Positions 1 through 7,676 of a stretch of DNA of 64,000 nt are shown here, one piece after another. The notes beneath the pieces were generated by a model. It made no database searches, was not told where the DNA came from, and worked only from the letters and a program-made list of their open reading frames with translations. How positions within the stretch are numbered: position 1 is the stretch's first letter; each line of letters begins with the position of its first letter. The stretch spans positions 372,001 through 436,000 of the forward strand of contig NZ_CP020028.1 in the NCBI RefSeq assembly GCF_002240415.1, given 5' to 3'. Source of the DNA: Paenibacillus kribbensis (lineage in GTDB: Bacteria; Bacillota; Bacilli; Paenibacillales; Paenibacillaceae). Position numbers and translations under genes: made by a program.

Positions 1-324
1 GCACAGGAAGCGTTAACGAATCAAAAGCTGTGGGGTGAATTGGAGCCCAAGCTGGTACAAGCCAAGGATGTGCGACAGGTGCTGCAGTACGTAGCAACAG
101 GTAATGCGGATGCAGGCTTCGTATATAAGACGGATGCACTCTCCACGAAGGATACAAGCATTGCGTTAACAGTGGACTCCAAGCTTCATTCTCCGATTAC
201 CTATCCTCTCGGACTGGTAGCTGCCACCAGTCATCAGGAGGATGCACGTCAATTCTACGATTATTTGCAAACCGAGCCTGCGCTCCAGGTGATGGAAAAG
301 TACGGTTTCCGTAAGGCGGAATAG
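1..324 (+). CDS. modA: Molybdate ABC transporter substrate-binding protein, C-terminal part
   Basis: The frame is open from the first base, so the gene begins upstream of the window; 107 codons of its C-terminal half are visible. It keeps the ModA/WtpA hallmark of the closing lobe, with VLQYVATGNADAGFVYKTDA followed by a Y-P-L-G-L stretch and a late FYDYL helix. The product would be the extracytoplasmic protein that binds molybdate or tungstate and delivers it to the permease. modB follows 3 bp after the stop, so the two are co-transcribed. The lipoprotein signal and N-lobe lie outside the window. Family call is strong; oxyanion specificity is inferred. Confidence 0.88.
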   Translation, partial: AQEALTNQKLWGELEPKLVQAKDVRQVLQYVATGNADAGFVYKTDALSTKDTSIALTVDSKLHSPITYPLGLVAATSHQEDARQFYDYLQTEPALQVMEKYGFRKAE

Positions 325-327
325 TCG

Positions 328-993
328 TTGACTGCTGTGAACTGGGCGGAATTTTGGCCTCCGGTACAGTTATCCCTGCAGGTCGCTTCGCTGTCCTGTG
401 TGATCGTACTGGTCCTGGGGGTACTGGCAGCCCGCTGGATAAAGCGAAGCCGCATACGTGGAAAGCTGGTGCTGGAGACCATCTTCATGCTTCCATTGGT
501 GCTGCCTCCGACGGTAGTCGGGTTCCTGCTACTGGTCATTCTGGGACGCAGAAGCTGGTTAGGGCAATGGATCGAATGGCTGTTCCACGCGTCAGTCATC
601 TTCTCCTGGTGGGCGGCGGTGCTGGCGTCTATCGTGGTGGCATTCCCGCTCGTGTATCAGACAATGAAGACGGCATTTGATGCGGTGGACCGCTCGCTGG
701 AGGACTCGGCCAGATCGGCAGGGGCTGGCGAATGGCAGGTGTTTCGCTACATTACGCTGCCGCTATCCTATCCTTCACTGCTGACCGCCGCGATACTGGG
801 CTTCGCACGGTCGCTTGGCGAGTTTGGAGCGACGCTGATGATTGCCGGGAACATTCCGAATAAGACACAGACGGTGCCTACGGCAATCTATGTAGCTGTC
901 GATGCGGGGAATCAGACGATGGCCTGGGCGTGGACGATTGCCATTGTCTTAATTTCATTCATTATGCTGCTTGTTGCAAGAAGGAAGACTTGA
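328..993 (+). CDS. modB: Molybdate ABC transporter permease ModB
   Basis: This 221-residue integral membrane protein has about five hydrophobic segments and the binding-protein-dependent permease EAA-type loop (DSARSAGAGEWQVFRYITLP, residues about 127-146), followed by the ModB-typical ARSLGEFGATLMIAGNIPN. It starts at TTG only 3 bp after modA, consistent with translational coupling; no ATG lies near. It would form the membrane channel for molybdate. No modC ATPase follows: about 280 bp of non-coding DNA and a transposase remnant come next. Bacillus subtilis also has modAB (yvgL-yvgM) without an adjacent ATPase, so this need not be a disruption. Confidence 0.92.
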   Translation: MTAVNWAEFWPPVQLSLQVASLSCVIVLVLGVLAARWIKRSRIRGKLVLETIFMLPLVLPPTVVGFLLLVILGRRSWLGQWIEWLFHASVIFSWWAAVLASIVVAFPLVYQTMKTAFDAVDRSLEDSARSAGAGEWQVFRYITLPLSYPSLLTAAILGFARSLGEFGATLMIAGNIPNKTQTVPTAIYVAVDAGNQTMAWAWTIAIVLISFIMLLVARRKT

Positions 994-1276
994 GCAAATG
1001 AAGCGTAATGATGTGTGTAATGCAGGGCAATAAAGACGCTGCAGGTCGATGAAAGCAGTAAAGGTAATATAGCCTGTAAGTGAAATTCTGTTAGCTTTCT
1101 AGAATTAAGTATTAGACTGACCATGCAAAATGAAGACAGCGGCAGACTAGGACTCGAAAACCAGCTAATAGTTGTCAAGCTACAGTGTGGAAAATATTTT
1201 AAAAACTGATATACTGTTTTTTGAGTACAACAAATAATCCTTCATTGGCGTGAAGAATTATGGATAATTATGGGAA
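994..1276. other. Intergenic stretch without a gene
   Basis: No credible coding frame was found on either strand. A promoter-like pair TTGTCA-N17-TATTTT lies at 1172-1200 on the plus strand but has no plus-strand gene within 900 bp. The right side runs directly into the IS110 remnant, so this may be insertion-sequence flank. Confidence 0.4.
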
Positions 1277-1615
1277 TTAAATGTGGTAGGGTTGGTCTTT
1301 CTTAAGGATGGCGTAAACGTGATGGAGTAGCTTGTTGGCGCAAGCAATCACAACCACCTTGTAGGGCTTGCCCTCTTTTCATATCATATTAAATCCCTTA
1401 ATATGATATTTTTTTCCACCACGTAGTCCGCATTGAACAGCTGAATATAGAGCTCTTCGAAGTCTTTCGGATCCTCGCTTCGTTATCCGATTTCTAGAGG
1501 CCGTATACTTACCTGAACTGTAGACACTTGGATCAAGACCTGCGTAGGCAACAAGCTGTTTAGCACTCCTAAATTGACGAGCATCTCCGTTAGTTGAATT
1601 GCTTAAACTGAAAGA
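1277..1615 (-). pseudogene. IS110/IS116/IS902-family transposase remnant (C-terminal part)
   Basis: Read on the minus strand from about 1615, one frame gives a string with QLVAYAGLDPSVYSSGKYTA and then RNRITKRGSERLRRALYSAV, the conserved C-terminal (transposase_20) half of IS110-type DEDD transposases. After an in-frame TGA at the left edge of a 29-bp palindrome, the same frame resumes as KEGKPYKVVVIACANKLLHH and ends at a TAA at 1277-1279, matching the family's C-terminus. The N-terminal DEDD half is missing, and about 12-15 family residues are replaced by the palindrome. It is a dead fragment and no intact copy is present here. Confidence 0.85.
1381..1409. repeat. Perfect 12-bp inverted repeat inside the transposase remnant
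   Basis: Arms ATATCATATTAA and TTAATATGATAT are perfectly complementary around the 5-nt loop ATCCC. The palindrome replaces a stretch that should encode about a dozen conserved transposase residues, and its last bases create the in-frame stop. A T-run follows on the plus strand, so it could also act as a weak terminator. Confidence 0.75.
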
Positions 1616-1630
1616 TCTATACTTCTCTAG

Positions 1631-2041
1631 TTAATCTTCAACCAGTTTACAAGGTTGCTGAGAATGTATTGCTTCTGATCCAGCATCAATAGCCGTTTGA
1701 TAATACCATATTTTATAATCTATTTTTTCCATGTATTTATTGAGCTCAGAGATTTTATCATTAACCGTTTTTTTATGATTTTCAAATACTTCGAGCCTTT
1801 GTCGTAATGTAGCGTCCCCCTCCATACTCATATCAATAAACTGTCTGATTTTTTTTACCGGCATCCCACTGTTTTTTAGACAAGTGATAACAGCAAGCCA
1901 TTCAAAATCACTTTCTTTAAAGTCCCTGTTCCCCGATTTATTTCGATCAACAAAGGGTAAAAGCCCCTCCTTATCATAAAAGCGTAATGTATAGGCTGAT
2001 ACCCCCATTTTATTGGCGACTTCACCGATTGTGTATCCCAA
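1631..2041 (-). CDS. MerR-family transcriptional regulator (AdhR/YyaN-like)
   Basis: A 136-residue protein with a winged helix at the N-terminus (YTIGEVANKMGVSAYTLRFY, residues 3-22) and the RFYDKEGLL motif typical of MerR proteins. A coiled-coil dimerisation helix follows (about residues 80-118). It lacks the cysteine set of metal-sensing MerR proteins; the single late Cys lies near the C-terminus. Start is TTG with GGGGGAG six bases upstream. It is divergent from the acetyltransferase gene, and the 155-bp gap contains two copies of the same dyad, each inside a 19-bp promoter spacer. It is therefore probably autoregulated and activates the neighbouring genes by DNA untwisting, as is known for this family. 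The inducing signal is unknown. Confidence 0.88.
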   Translation of the reverse strand: MGYTIGEVANKMGVSAYTLRFYDKEGLLPFVDRNKSGNRDFKESDFEWLAVITCLKNSGMPVKKIRQFIDMSMEGDATLRQRLEVFENHKKTVNDKISELNKYMEKIDYKIWYYQTAIDAGSEAIHSQQPCKLVED

Positions 2042-2076
2042 AGAATACTCCCCCTCTGCAATGAAGATATTAGTTA

Positions 2077-2107
2077 ATAGTACACCTTAGAGTTATCTCT
2101 AAGTCAA
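2077..2107 (-). promoter_or_regulatory. merR promoter with MerR-type operator
   Basis: On the minus strand TTGACT (2107-2102) and TACTAT (2082-2077) are 19 bp apart. The dyad CTTAGAG-TTAT-CTCTAAG (2086-2103) sits in the spacer and overlaps the -35. A long spacer holding a dyad is the architecture known for MerR-family promoters. Confidence 0.75.
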
Positions 2108-2132
2108 AATGTTACACACATCATAATTCCCA

Positions 2133-2163
2133 TTGACTTAGAGTCTACTCTAAGTATTAATAT
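2133..2163 (+). promoter_or_regulatory. Acetyltransferase promoter with MerR-type operator
   Basis: TTGACT (2133-2138), a 19-bp spacer and TAATAT (2158-2163) form the promoter. The perfect dyad ACTTAGAG-TCTA-CTCTAAGT (2136-2155) fills the spacer and carries the same half-site as the merR promoter. Confidence 0.8.
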
Positions 2164-2195
2164 TACACGACAGATGACTGATAGGAGGTATAAAT

Positions 2196-2756
2196 TTGAA
2201 ATCAGAAATGGAAAAGCTTCTTGCTGGTGAACCATTTTGTTTCCTTGACCCCGAGGTGGCTTCTAGAAAAGAGAATGCAACTCGATTATGTAATAAATTT
2301 AATGAGATAGATCCTTCAAATCTTGAAGAGCAGAAAAGAGCTATTAAAGAATTGTTTGGTTCTTGTAAAAACCATGTTTATATGCAAGCGCCATTCCGTT
2401 GTGATGTCGGAAAGAACATCCATGTGGGAGAGGACTTCCTTTCCAACTATAACGTTACGATTCTTGATGTTGGAGAAGTTGTAATTGGGGATTATTGTAT
2501 GATTGGTCCGAACAGCACAATCTCTACTGTTAACCACCCTATGACTGTTAAAGGCAGAAGGGAAAAACTGTCGATAATAAAACCCGTGAAAATAGGTAAT
2601 GACGTATGGATTGGGGCCAACTGTGTAATTCTTCCTGGAGTCACGATAGGAAACAATGTTGTTATTGCTGCCGGGGCAGTTGTTACAAAGGACATTCCTG
2701 ATAACTGTGTTGTTGGAGGAATTCCTGCTAAATTAATAAAGGAATTAGAACCATAA
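2196..2756 (+). CDS. Sugar O-acetyltransferase (maltose/galactoside acetyltransferase type)
   Basis: A 186-residue left-handed beta-helix acyltransferase. Residues about 1-60 match the maltose-acetyltransferase helical cap ([11 protein letters not shown]). Hexapeptide repeats follow, with [20 protein letters not shown] and [20 protein letters not shown]; the His in the TVNHP segment is the expected catalytic base. The end [13 protein letters not shown] is typical of the Maa/LacA/NodL family, which transfers acetyl from acetyl-CoA to a sugar hydroxyl in the cytoplasm. Start is TTG with AGGAGG seven bases upstream. Expression is probably activated by the divergent MerR. The natural acceptor cannot be deduced. 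Confidence 0.9.
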   Translation: MKSEMEKLLAGEPFCFLDPEVASRKENATRLCNKFNEIDPSNLEEQKRAIKELFGSCKNHVYMQAPFRCDVGKNIHVGEDFLSNYNVTILDVGEVVIGDYCMIGPNSTISTVNHPMTVKGRREKLSIIKPVKIGNDVWIGANCVILPGVTIGNNVVIAAGAVVTKDIPDNCVVGGIPAKLIKELEP

Positions 2757-2766
2757 AAATAAGTAG

Positions 2767-2797
2767 TTGACTTAGATATTACTCTAACGTTCATAGT
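2767..2797 (+). promoter_or_regulatory. Third MerR-type promoter, upstream of the SDR gene
   Basis: TTGACT (2767-2772), a 19-bp spacer and CATAGT (2792-2797). The spacer contains CTTAGAT-ATTA-CTCTAAC, an imperfect copy of the dyad in the two MerR promoters to the left. This gives the dehydrogenase its own copy of the control element in addition to read-through from the acetyltransferase. Confidence 0.62.
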
Positions 2798-2837
2798 TCT
2801 CTTTGTAATCAAAAATTTAAAACAAGGAGAAAACAAA

Positions 2838-3662
2838 ATGAACAAAAAAAACGTTTGGTTTATTACTGGATGCTCCACTGGTTTCGGCAGGGAGCTTGCG
2901 GAAGCAACCATCAAAGCCGGATATAGTGTAGTTGTAACTGCACGAAATATTAATTCTATCTCTGATCTTGTCGGCGATGCTCCAAATGCTTTAGCTCTTG
3001 AATTGGATGTCACTAAGAACGATCAGATTGAAAAAGCCCTCACTTCTGCAGTAGAAAAGTTTGGTGGAATTGACGTTCTGGTGAACAACGCGGGTATTGG
3101 GTATTTCGGCTCTGTTGAAGAATCGGTCGAAGAAGAAACTCGCAAAATGTTTGAAATCAACTTTTGGGGCCTCATGCATATGACGAATGCTGTTTTACCA
3201 CAAATGCGAAGCCAACGTTCTGGGCATATTATCAATATTTCCTCCATCGGCGGGTTAGCTTCATCTCCTGGCGTTGGTTATTATAACGCATCCAAATATG
3301 CAGTTGAAGGTGTCTCTGAGGGGCTTGCTCAAGAAGTAGAGCCTTTCAATATCCGCGTTACTTTGATCGAACCAAGTGGTTTCCGTACGGATTGGTCGGG
3401 CCGTTCTGCAGCAAGAACAACATCTTCGATCGAGGAATATAAACCTCTCGTCTCCGACTTTGTGAATGGAGTAAATCATGGAAAAGAACCCGGAGACCCA
3501 AAAAAGCTGGCGAGTGCGATCATTAACGTTGTAGAATCCCCCAATCCTCCACAACGTTTACTACTCGGCTCTGACGCATATCATATTGCTGTCAATAAAT
3601 TTACCAAGTTACTACAACAAATTGAGGATTCGAAATCAGTCTCCATAGGAGCTGACTTTTAA
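2838..3662 (+). CDS. Short-chain dehydrogenase/reductase (SDR)
   Basis: A 274-residue classical SDR. The Rossmann motif TGCSTGFG lies at residues 9-16, NNAG at about 84-87, the catalytic Ser in NISSIGG near 137, and the YxxxK pair in YYNASKYAVEG near 150. Family members use NAD(P)H to interconvert alcohols and carbonyls. The later region (IRVTLIEPSGFRTDW) is typical of the group annotated as 'oxidoreductase, SDR family, YdaD/retinol-dehydrogenase-like'. ATG start with AAGGAG upstream. It lies 81 bp after the acetyltransferase behind its own MerR-type promoter and is followed by a strong terminator. Substrate unknown; a detoxification role is inference from the MerR link. Confidence 0.92.
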   Translation: MNKKNVWFITGCSTGFGRELAEATIKAGYSVVVTARNINSISDLVGDAPNALALELDVTKNDQIEKALTSAVEKFGGIDVLVNNAGIGYFGSVEESVEEETRKMFEINFWGLMHMTNAVLPQMRSQRSGHIINISSIGGLASSPGVGYYNASKYAVEGVSEGLAQEVEPFNIRVTLIEPSGFRTDWSGRSAARTTSSIEEYKPLVSDFVNGVNHGKEPGDPKKLASAIINVVESPNPPQRLLLGSDAYHIAVNKFTKLLQQIEDSKSVSIGADF

Positions 3663-3671
3663 ACCAGTAGA

Positions 3672-3704
3672 AGAAGCCTGAAACATAGTTCAGGCTTCTT
3701 TTTC
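3672..3704 (+). terminator. Rho-independent terminator after the SDR gene
   Basis: An 11-bp perfect stem (AGAAGCCTGAA / TTCAGGCTTCT) around a 6-nt loop is followed by TTTTTCT, 10 bp after the SDR stop. Confidence 0.9.
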
Positions 3705-3774
3705 TATAAGGCTAACTTTTCAAGTTTTAAATGCTGTTTTTAAACTAACCTGCCCGTTAGCTTAACACCAAGGT

Positions 3775-3814
3775 CAGTCTAACACTTTATTTTTCAGTCT
3801 AATTCTTTATTTTC
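3775..3814. repeat. Two tandem copies of a 20-bp unit
   Basis: CAGTCTAACACTTTATTTTT is followed directly by a copy with four differences, in the non-coding gap between the SDR terminator and the convergent hydrolase gene. Function unknown; probably slippage or duplication. Confidence 0.6.
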
Positions 3815-3867
3815 TGCTGAACGACTCTTCTTCTACCATTTAGTGGTTAATCAACAGGCCTGTAAAT

Positions 3868-5103
3868 TTATTTCTTTTGTGCAAACAGCCATTCAATCAT
3901 ATCCTGATTTTGCAAAGCGGGAACCCAGGAGAAGTGTCCTACAGGTTTGATCATTCCTGCCTCGTATTCAGTAAAATGAATGAGGTTTCCGTTTTGCGCT
4001 TTAATGGCAGCTACCATTTCCTGCGAGTTTTTAGGACTTACGCTAGTATCGTCTGCAGCATGGAAGGCCCAAATCGGAACGTTTTTCAGTACTTCGACGT
4101 GTTTAGGATCAACAGGCGCATACATGTTGACGGCTTTTTCATAGTTGGTCAAACCGGCAATCGGCACACCTGCGGCGAACAGATCAAGATCTTTTTCCAG
4201 CAATCTCCACGTACCCATAGCTCCTTGAGAAATACCAACGATATAGATTCGGTTCGTGTCGATCGGATATTTTAACGCCGTTTCACGTACCAAATCGGCT
4301 ACAACGCTGTTGCGTGGCTCATCCGCCCAAATGAATTTATGCTCCAGGTCAATCGGGCTTTGTGGAGCGATTACGAAGGATGGGTGTTTGGCTTGCTGCT
4401 CAGGAGAAGCCCAAGTGACAGCACCGGCATTCGCCAGCAGGTTGACTCCGTTTCCGTCACCGCGTTCGCCGTTTCCGTGCAGGAATACAACCAGCGGGTA
4501 GGTTTTGCCAGGCTCTACTTTAGGCTCAAACGTAAAGTAGTTCAGCTTGTAGCCGTTTTTATTTTCAAAGGTGTTTTTTTTGAAATCGTCTACAATGGGT
4601 GTCACTTTATTAGTTGCTTTTACAGTTTGCACAGAAGCAGGAACGACTGTTTTCTTTTGAGTAGCAATATCTTTCTTTTGGCTAATGTAATAATTCAACG
4701 GATTGATGCGGTTGACACCACTTGTTGCATCGTAAGTAAGGGTGCTTGCATTTTTATCCTGTGTATCCAGCTCGATCACGACATATTTGCCATGGGTACT
4801 GCGGTTGGTGATGGCTCCGGTATCATTGGTATATACACCAGTCACGGTTCTGTCTGTGTATACATCATTGAGTACAGATTGAACCTGAAAGCTGGAAGTG
4901 GACAAGGATGCTCCGTCAATATTGGTGCTGTATTTCAGTACAACGGCAGATACGACCTCACCCAGAGGCTGTACCTGAGTAAGCAGGGTAGCCTGTGGCG
5001 CTGGAACATCGGCTGCTGCTGCGGCAGAGCTGGAGGATGGGTAAAAGATCGTAAGCAGGAACACAAAAGATAGTAGAACAAGGGCGAAACGTCTTCTTTG
5101 CAT
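3868..5103 (-). CDS. Secreted alpha/beta-hydrolase (prolyl-oligopeptidase/esterase type)
   Basis: Start chosen at ATG 5103 because AAAGGAG lies at proper distance and a signal peptide follows at once (MQRRRFALVLLSFVFLLTIF, then an A-rich cleavage region). An upstream in-frame extension is possible but unlikely. The 411-residue product has an esterase Ig-like N-terminal domain (about 45-150) and a hydrolase domain starting near 170 with PLVVFLHGNGERGDG (oxyanion region). The nucleophile elbow is GISQG, Asp is in HAADDTSVSP and His in GHFSWVP. Such proteins are secreted esterases or peptidases of the S9/feruloyl-esterase-like superfamily; the substrate cannot be read. cre-like sites and a leader hairpin suggest carbon catabolite control. 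Confidence 0.85.
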   Translation of the reverse strand: MQRRRFALVLLSFVFLLTIFYPSSSSAAAAADVPAPQATLLTQVQPLGEVVSAVVLKYSTNIDGASLSTSSFQVQSVLNDVYTDRTVTGVYTNDTGAITNRSTHGKYVVIELDTQDKNASTLTYDATSGVNRINPLNYYISQKKDIATQKKTVVPASVQTVKATNKVTPIVDDFKKNTFENKNGYKLNYFTFEPKVEPGKTYPLVVFLHGNGERGDGNGVNLLANAGAVTWASPEQQAKHPSFVIAPQSPIDLEHKFIWADEPRNSVVADLVRETALKYPIDTNRIYIVGISQGAMGTWRLLEKDLDLFAAGVPIAGLTNYEKAVNMYAPVDPKHVEVLKNVPIWAFHAADDTSVSPKNSQEMVAAIKAQNGNLIHFTEYEAGMIKPVGHFSWVPALQNQDMIEWLFAQKK

Positions 5104-5131
5104 GAGATTAATCTCCTTTGGTGTTATTTTT

Positions 5132-5145
5132 CGAAAGCGCTTACT
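5132..5145 (-). promoter_or_regulatory. cre-like site in the hydrolase leader
   Basis: On the minus strand AGTAAGCGCTTTCG agrees with the CcpA operator consensus (TGTAANCGNTNNCA) at most positions. It lies about 30 bp upstream of the hydrolase start and downstream of the predicted promoter, a typical roadblock position. Confidence 0.6.
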
Positions 5146-5193
5146 ACATGTTTGGGATGTTTGTCTGTATCTTGGTGCATGCATATAAAATGA

Positions 5194-5247
5194 AAAAAAG
5201 GCAAACTCCGGGTACACAACACTAATGTACTCGGGTTTTGCCTTTTC
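5194..5247 (-). terminator. Terminator-like hairpin in the hydrolase leader
   Basis: Arms 5196-5216 and 5226-5246 pair over about 20 bp with few mismatches around a 9-nt loop. On the minus strand the hairpin is followed by a run of T. It sits between the predicted promoter (5266-5294) and the start codon at 5103, so it could attenuate the hydrolase mRNA. No other gene ends here on the minus strand. Confidence 0.65.
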
Positions 5248-5265
5248 AGTAACAATCCCACTTGA

Positions 5266-5309
5266 AGGATAGCATCTTCATTGAAATCTGACAAGTGAAA
5301 GCGCTACAA
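5266..5309 (-). promoter_or_regulatory. Hydrolase promoter with upstream cre-like site
   Basis: Minus strand: TTGTCA (5294-5289), 17-bp spacer, TATCCT (5271-5266). Immediately upstream, the plus-strand reading TGAAAGCGCTACAA (5296-5309) is a near match to the CcpA cre consensus. Confidence 0.55.
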
Positions 5310-5415
5310 TTTTGGATGTTTTTTTAAATAAATTCAACTTTTGCAACGAAGGAGTGACCAAATCCTGGATGATAAAAAGGAGCTAAAGCTTCTTCCCAAA
5401 AGGAATGTTGTGGTA

Positions 5416-5460
5416 TATAATCCTCTTGAGTTAACGGTGTTAATTAAAATAACGATGTTA
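5416..5460 (+). promoter_or_regulatory. Oxidoreductase-tetR promoter with two tandem dyads
   Basis: TATAAT at 5416-5421, with a weak TTCCCA 17 bp upstream, is followed by TTAAC-GGT-GTTAA (5431-5443) and TAAC-GAT-GTTA (5450-5460). The two small dyads share the TAACGRTGTTA core and are centred 18 bp apart. They overlap the expected transcription start, where a repressor would act. The co-transcribed TetR is the obvious candidate ligand. Confidence 0.6.
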
Positions 5461-5477
5461 AAAAAGGGGATGAAACC

Positions 5478-7022
5478 ATGAGTAAATATGATGTTATCGT
5501 CATCGGCGCTGGACTAGGAGGCTTGTCCTGTGCAGCGCGATTGTCCGCGCTCGGTTACCGGACCGCTGTTTTTGAAAGTCATACGCTGGCTGGCGGGTTT
5601 GCAACTGAATTTACAAGAAAGGGGTATACCTTTGATGTATCTCTGCATGGTGTAGGTGGACTTGAGGAAGGGAGCTTCGGGCAGATGTTAAAGGGCTGCA
5701 ATGCGGACCAGCGAATTGTGCCTCTCCGCAAAAAGCACCCTTACTCGATTCGTTGGGAAGGGCAGATCATTGATATCCCATCCGATATGCAGGACTATGT
5801 GCAGCTCCTCAAAGACATGTTCCCTGCTGAGCAGACAGCTATCGACAAGCTGTTTGCAGGCATTCGTCGTTTTGGGGCAGGCTTCTCCGCCTTTTCTTCC
5901 TCTTCCCCCGGTCGCTGGCGTAAGGCAGCGGGTCTGCTCAAAGCAGGAACCTTCTTCCGCTGGACGCAAATGACCACCTGGGAGGCTGTAAGCCAGTTTG
6001 GGCTGTCTGACCGATTTACGGAATTTTTCACCGCACTTTGGCCTTATTATGGCTTGCCCCCGAAGCGGCTTTCGGCTTTGTACTTTTTTACTCCCTGGAT
6101 CGGCTATCATCTGGAGGGAACGTATTATATTCAAGGAGGCGCACAGGCTTTATCCAATGCACTGGTGGCTGCGATTCAGTCAGCCGGTGGAGAGGTACAC
6201 CTGCGTAGTCAGGTATCTGAAATTATGCTCGAAGGCGGTAAAGCAGTCGGTGTCCGTCTGAAAAAAGGGGATGCCTATGAAGCTAATTGGATTGTGTCCG
6301 GGATCAGTCCTCACCATACCTATGGTCGTCTGCTGGAGCACCATGCTGCTGCCCGTCGTGAGCTGGAGGCTGTCAGCAGGCTGGAGACCGGGACGTCTCT
6401 TACCCAGTTGTATCTCGGGCTATCATGCGAGCCTCACGAGCTTGGTATTACCGAAGAAGACTTAATTCTGAATGATGTACCGGATTCGGAGACCGATTAT
6501 GAATTCATGATGAGCGGCCAATATACCAAAGGCAACTGGATGCTTACCAATTATAACGCTATGGACCCCACACTTAATGAACCGGGTAAAGGCGTTATTG
6601 CAGTTACATTTTTGGACAGATTGGAGAACTGGCCTGCAACACGTCCCGAATATAAAGCTAAAAAGGAAACCGTAACACGCCAGATATTGGAGCGCCTTGA
6701 ACAGCTGTATCCGGGTTTTGGCAGCAAAGTGGTGGTGGCGGAGCTAGGCACACCGCGGACGATGCAGCGCTATACCGCCAATCCCGGCGGGGCTGTCTAT
6801 GGTTACGCGCAAACGGTCCGACAGTCAGGCATAAAAAGGCTGAAGCATAAATCCGTTGTGGATCGTCTGTCATTGGTAGGAGCCTGGACACAGCCCGGGG
6901 GCGGGTTTCAAGGGTCTATGAGCTCGGGTATAATGGAAGCTGATCGTATCGCCGCCAAATTGGGGCAGGCAGAAAGGAACAATACATTTACTCATGAAAC
7001 ATATCAAACGCCGAGAACGTGA
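5478..7022 (+). CDS. FAD-dependent oxidoreductase, CrtI/phytoene-desaturase-like
   Basis: A 514-residue protein starting with the dinucleotide-binding motif VIVIGAGLGGLSCAARLSAL (residues 5-24), then FESHTLAGGFATEF. The C-terminus has the second FAD contact, LVGAWTQPGGGFQGSMSSGI, typical of carotenoid desaturases, isomerases and related amine-oxidase-like flavoproteins (CrtI/CrtN/CrtISO). No other carotenoid genes (crtB, crtM) are near, so a carotenoid substrate is not supported; many Bacillota have such orphan family members. ATG with AAGGGG upstream. The gene overlaps the following tetR by 29 bp, so the regulator probably controls this enzyme. Product and substrate unknown. Confidence 0.85.
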   Translation: MSKYDVIVIGAGLGGLSCAARLSALGYRTAVFESHTLAGGFATEFTRKGYTFDVSLHGVGGLEEGSFGQMLKGCNADQRIVPLRKKHPYSIRWEGQIIDIPSDMQDYVQLLKDMFPAEQTAIDKLFAGIRRFGAGFSAFSSSSPGRWRKAAGLLKAGTFFRWTQMTTWEAVSQFGLSDRFTEFFTALWPYYGLPPKRLSALYFFTPWIGYHLEGTYYIQGGAQALSNALVAAIQSAGGEVHLRSQVSEIMLEGGKAVGVRLKKGDAYEANWIVSGISPHHTYGRLLEHHAAARRELEAVSRLETGTSLTQLYLGLSCEPHELGITEEDLILNDVPDSETDYEFMMSGQYTKGNWMLTNYNAMDPTLNEPGKGVIAVTFLDRLENWPATRPEYKAKKETVTRQILERLEQLYPGFGSKVVVAELGTPRTMQRYTANPGGAVYGYAQTVRQSGIKRLKHKSVVDRLSLVGAWTQPGGGFQGSMSSGIMEADRIAAKLGQAERNNTFTHETYQTPRT

Positions 7023-7608
7023 AAGCAATGAGATCCGCCGAAAAATAATCGAGGCTGCCCGGTCGCTGTTCCTGAACCAAGGGTACGCCGAAGTCTCTAT
7101 GCGCAAGATTGCGGATCAAATCGAATATTCACCAACGACTATTTATCATTATTTTGCCAATAAGGAAGCTGTTGTGCGTGAACTGCTGCTAGAAGGAAAT
7201 GCCTTGTTTCTGCAGGCACTCCAGCAGCGCCTGGAGGAAGCAGAGGCAGCGGGATTGAATGCCATGGATAGGCTGAAAACGGTATCTGATGCTTATGTTC
7301 GTTTTGGAATGGCCAACCCGGAATATTACAATATCCTGTTCATCAGCGACCTTGAGTCCGTAAGCCCGGTCAGCCTTATTGACAGTGGCCGCTTTAAAGG
7401 CTTTGAGTTGCTTGAAGCCGGACTCCAAGCCGCTATGGAGGAAGGCAGCATCATTCAGGGAGATGAGCGCCTGATCGCCAGATCCGTATGGAGTATGCTG
7501 CACGGATTGACTTCCTTGCTCCTGAATTTTGAGCTTCCTGTGACAAGATCGAATGATGAATTGATTTCATTCACTATAGATACTTTTTTCCGAGGGCTGA
7601 GCCGCTGA
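6994..7608 (+). CDS. TetR/AcrR-family transcriptional regulator
   Basis: A 204-residue protein with the TetR helix-turn-helix at residues about 14-60 (RRKIIEAARSLFLNQGYAEV, then YSPTTIYHYFANKEAVV). The C-terminal half is a TetR_C-type ligand domain, unassigned. It starts inside the 3' end of the oxidoreductase gene (29-bp overlap, different frame), so the two share a transcript starting near 5425. The paired TAACGRTGTTA dyads at that promoter are the likely operators, giving an autoregulated enzyme-repressor pair. No terminator with a clear T-run was found directly after it. Confidence 0.92.
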   Translation: MKHIKRRERESNEIRRKIIEAARSLFLNQGYAEVSMRKIADQIEYSPTTIYHYFANKEAVVRELLLEGNALFLQALQQRLEEAEAAGLNAMDRLKTVSDAYVRFGMANPEYYNILFISDLESVSPVSLIDSGRFKGFELLEAGLQAAMEEGSIIQGDERLIARSVWSMLHGLTSLLLNFELPVTRSNDELISFTIDTFFRGLSR

Positions 7609-7676
7609 CGAAGCGGCTAACTCTCGTCTCCTTATATCACTGTACATGCGAGTCCTCATATGTCGGTTCCACAAGT

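Noticed and set aside
994..1276. Missing modC as a sign of deletion by the IS element
   Set aside because: Bacillus subtilis has the same modAB arrangement without an ATPase, so absence is not evidence of disruption.
4339..5073. 244-codon plus-strand frame opposite the secreted hydrolase
   Set aside because: The minus-strand gene has signal peptide, GXSXG and catalytic Asp/His; the plus frame has none.
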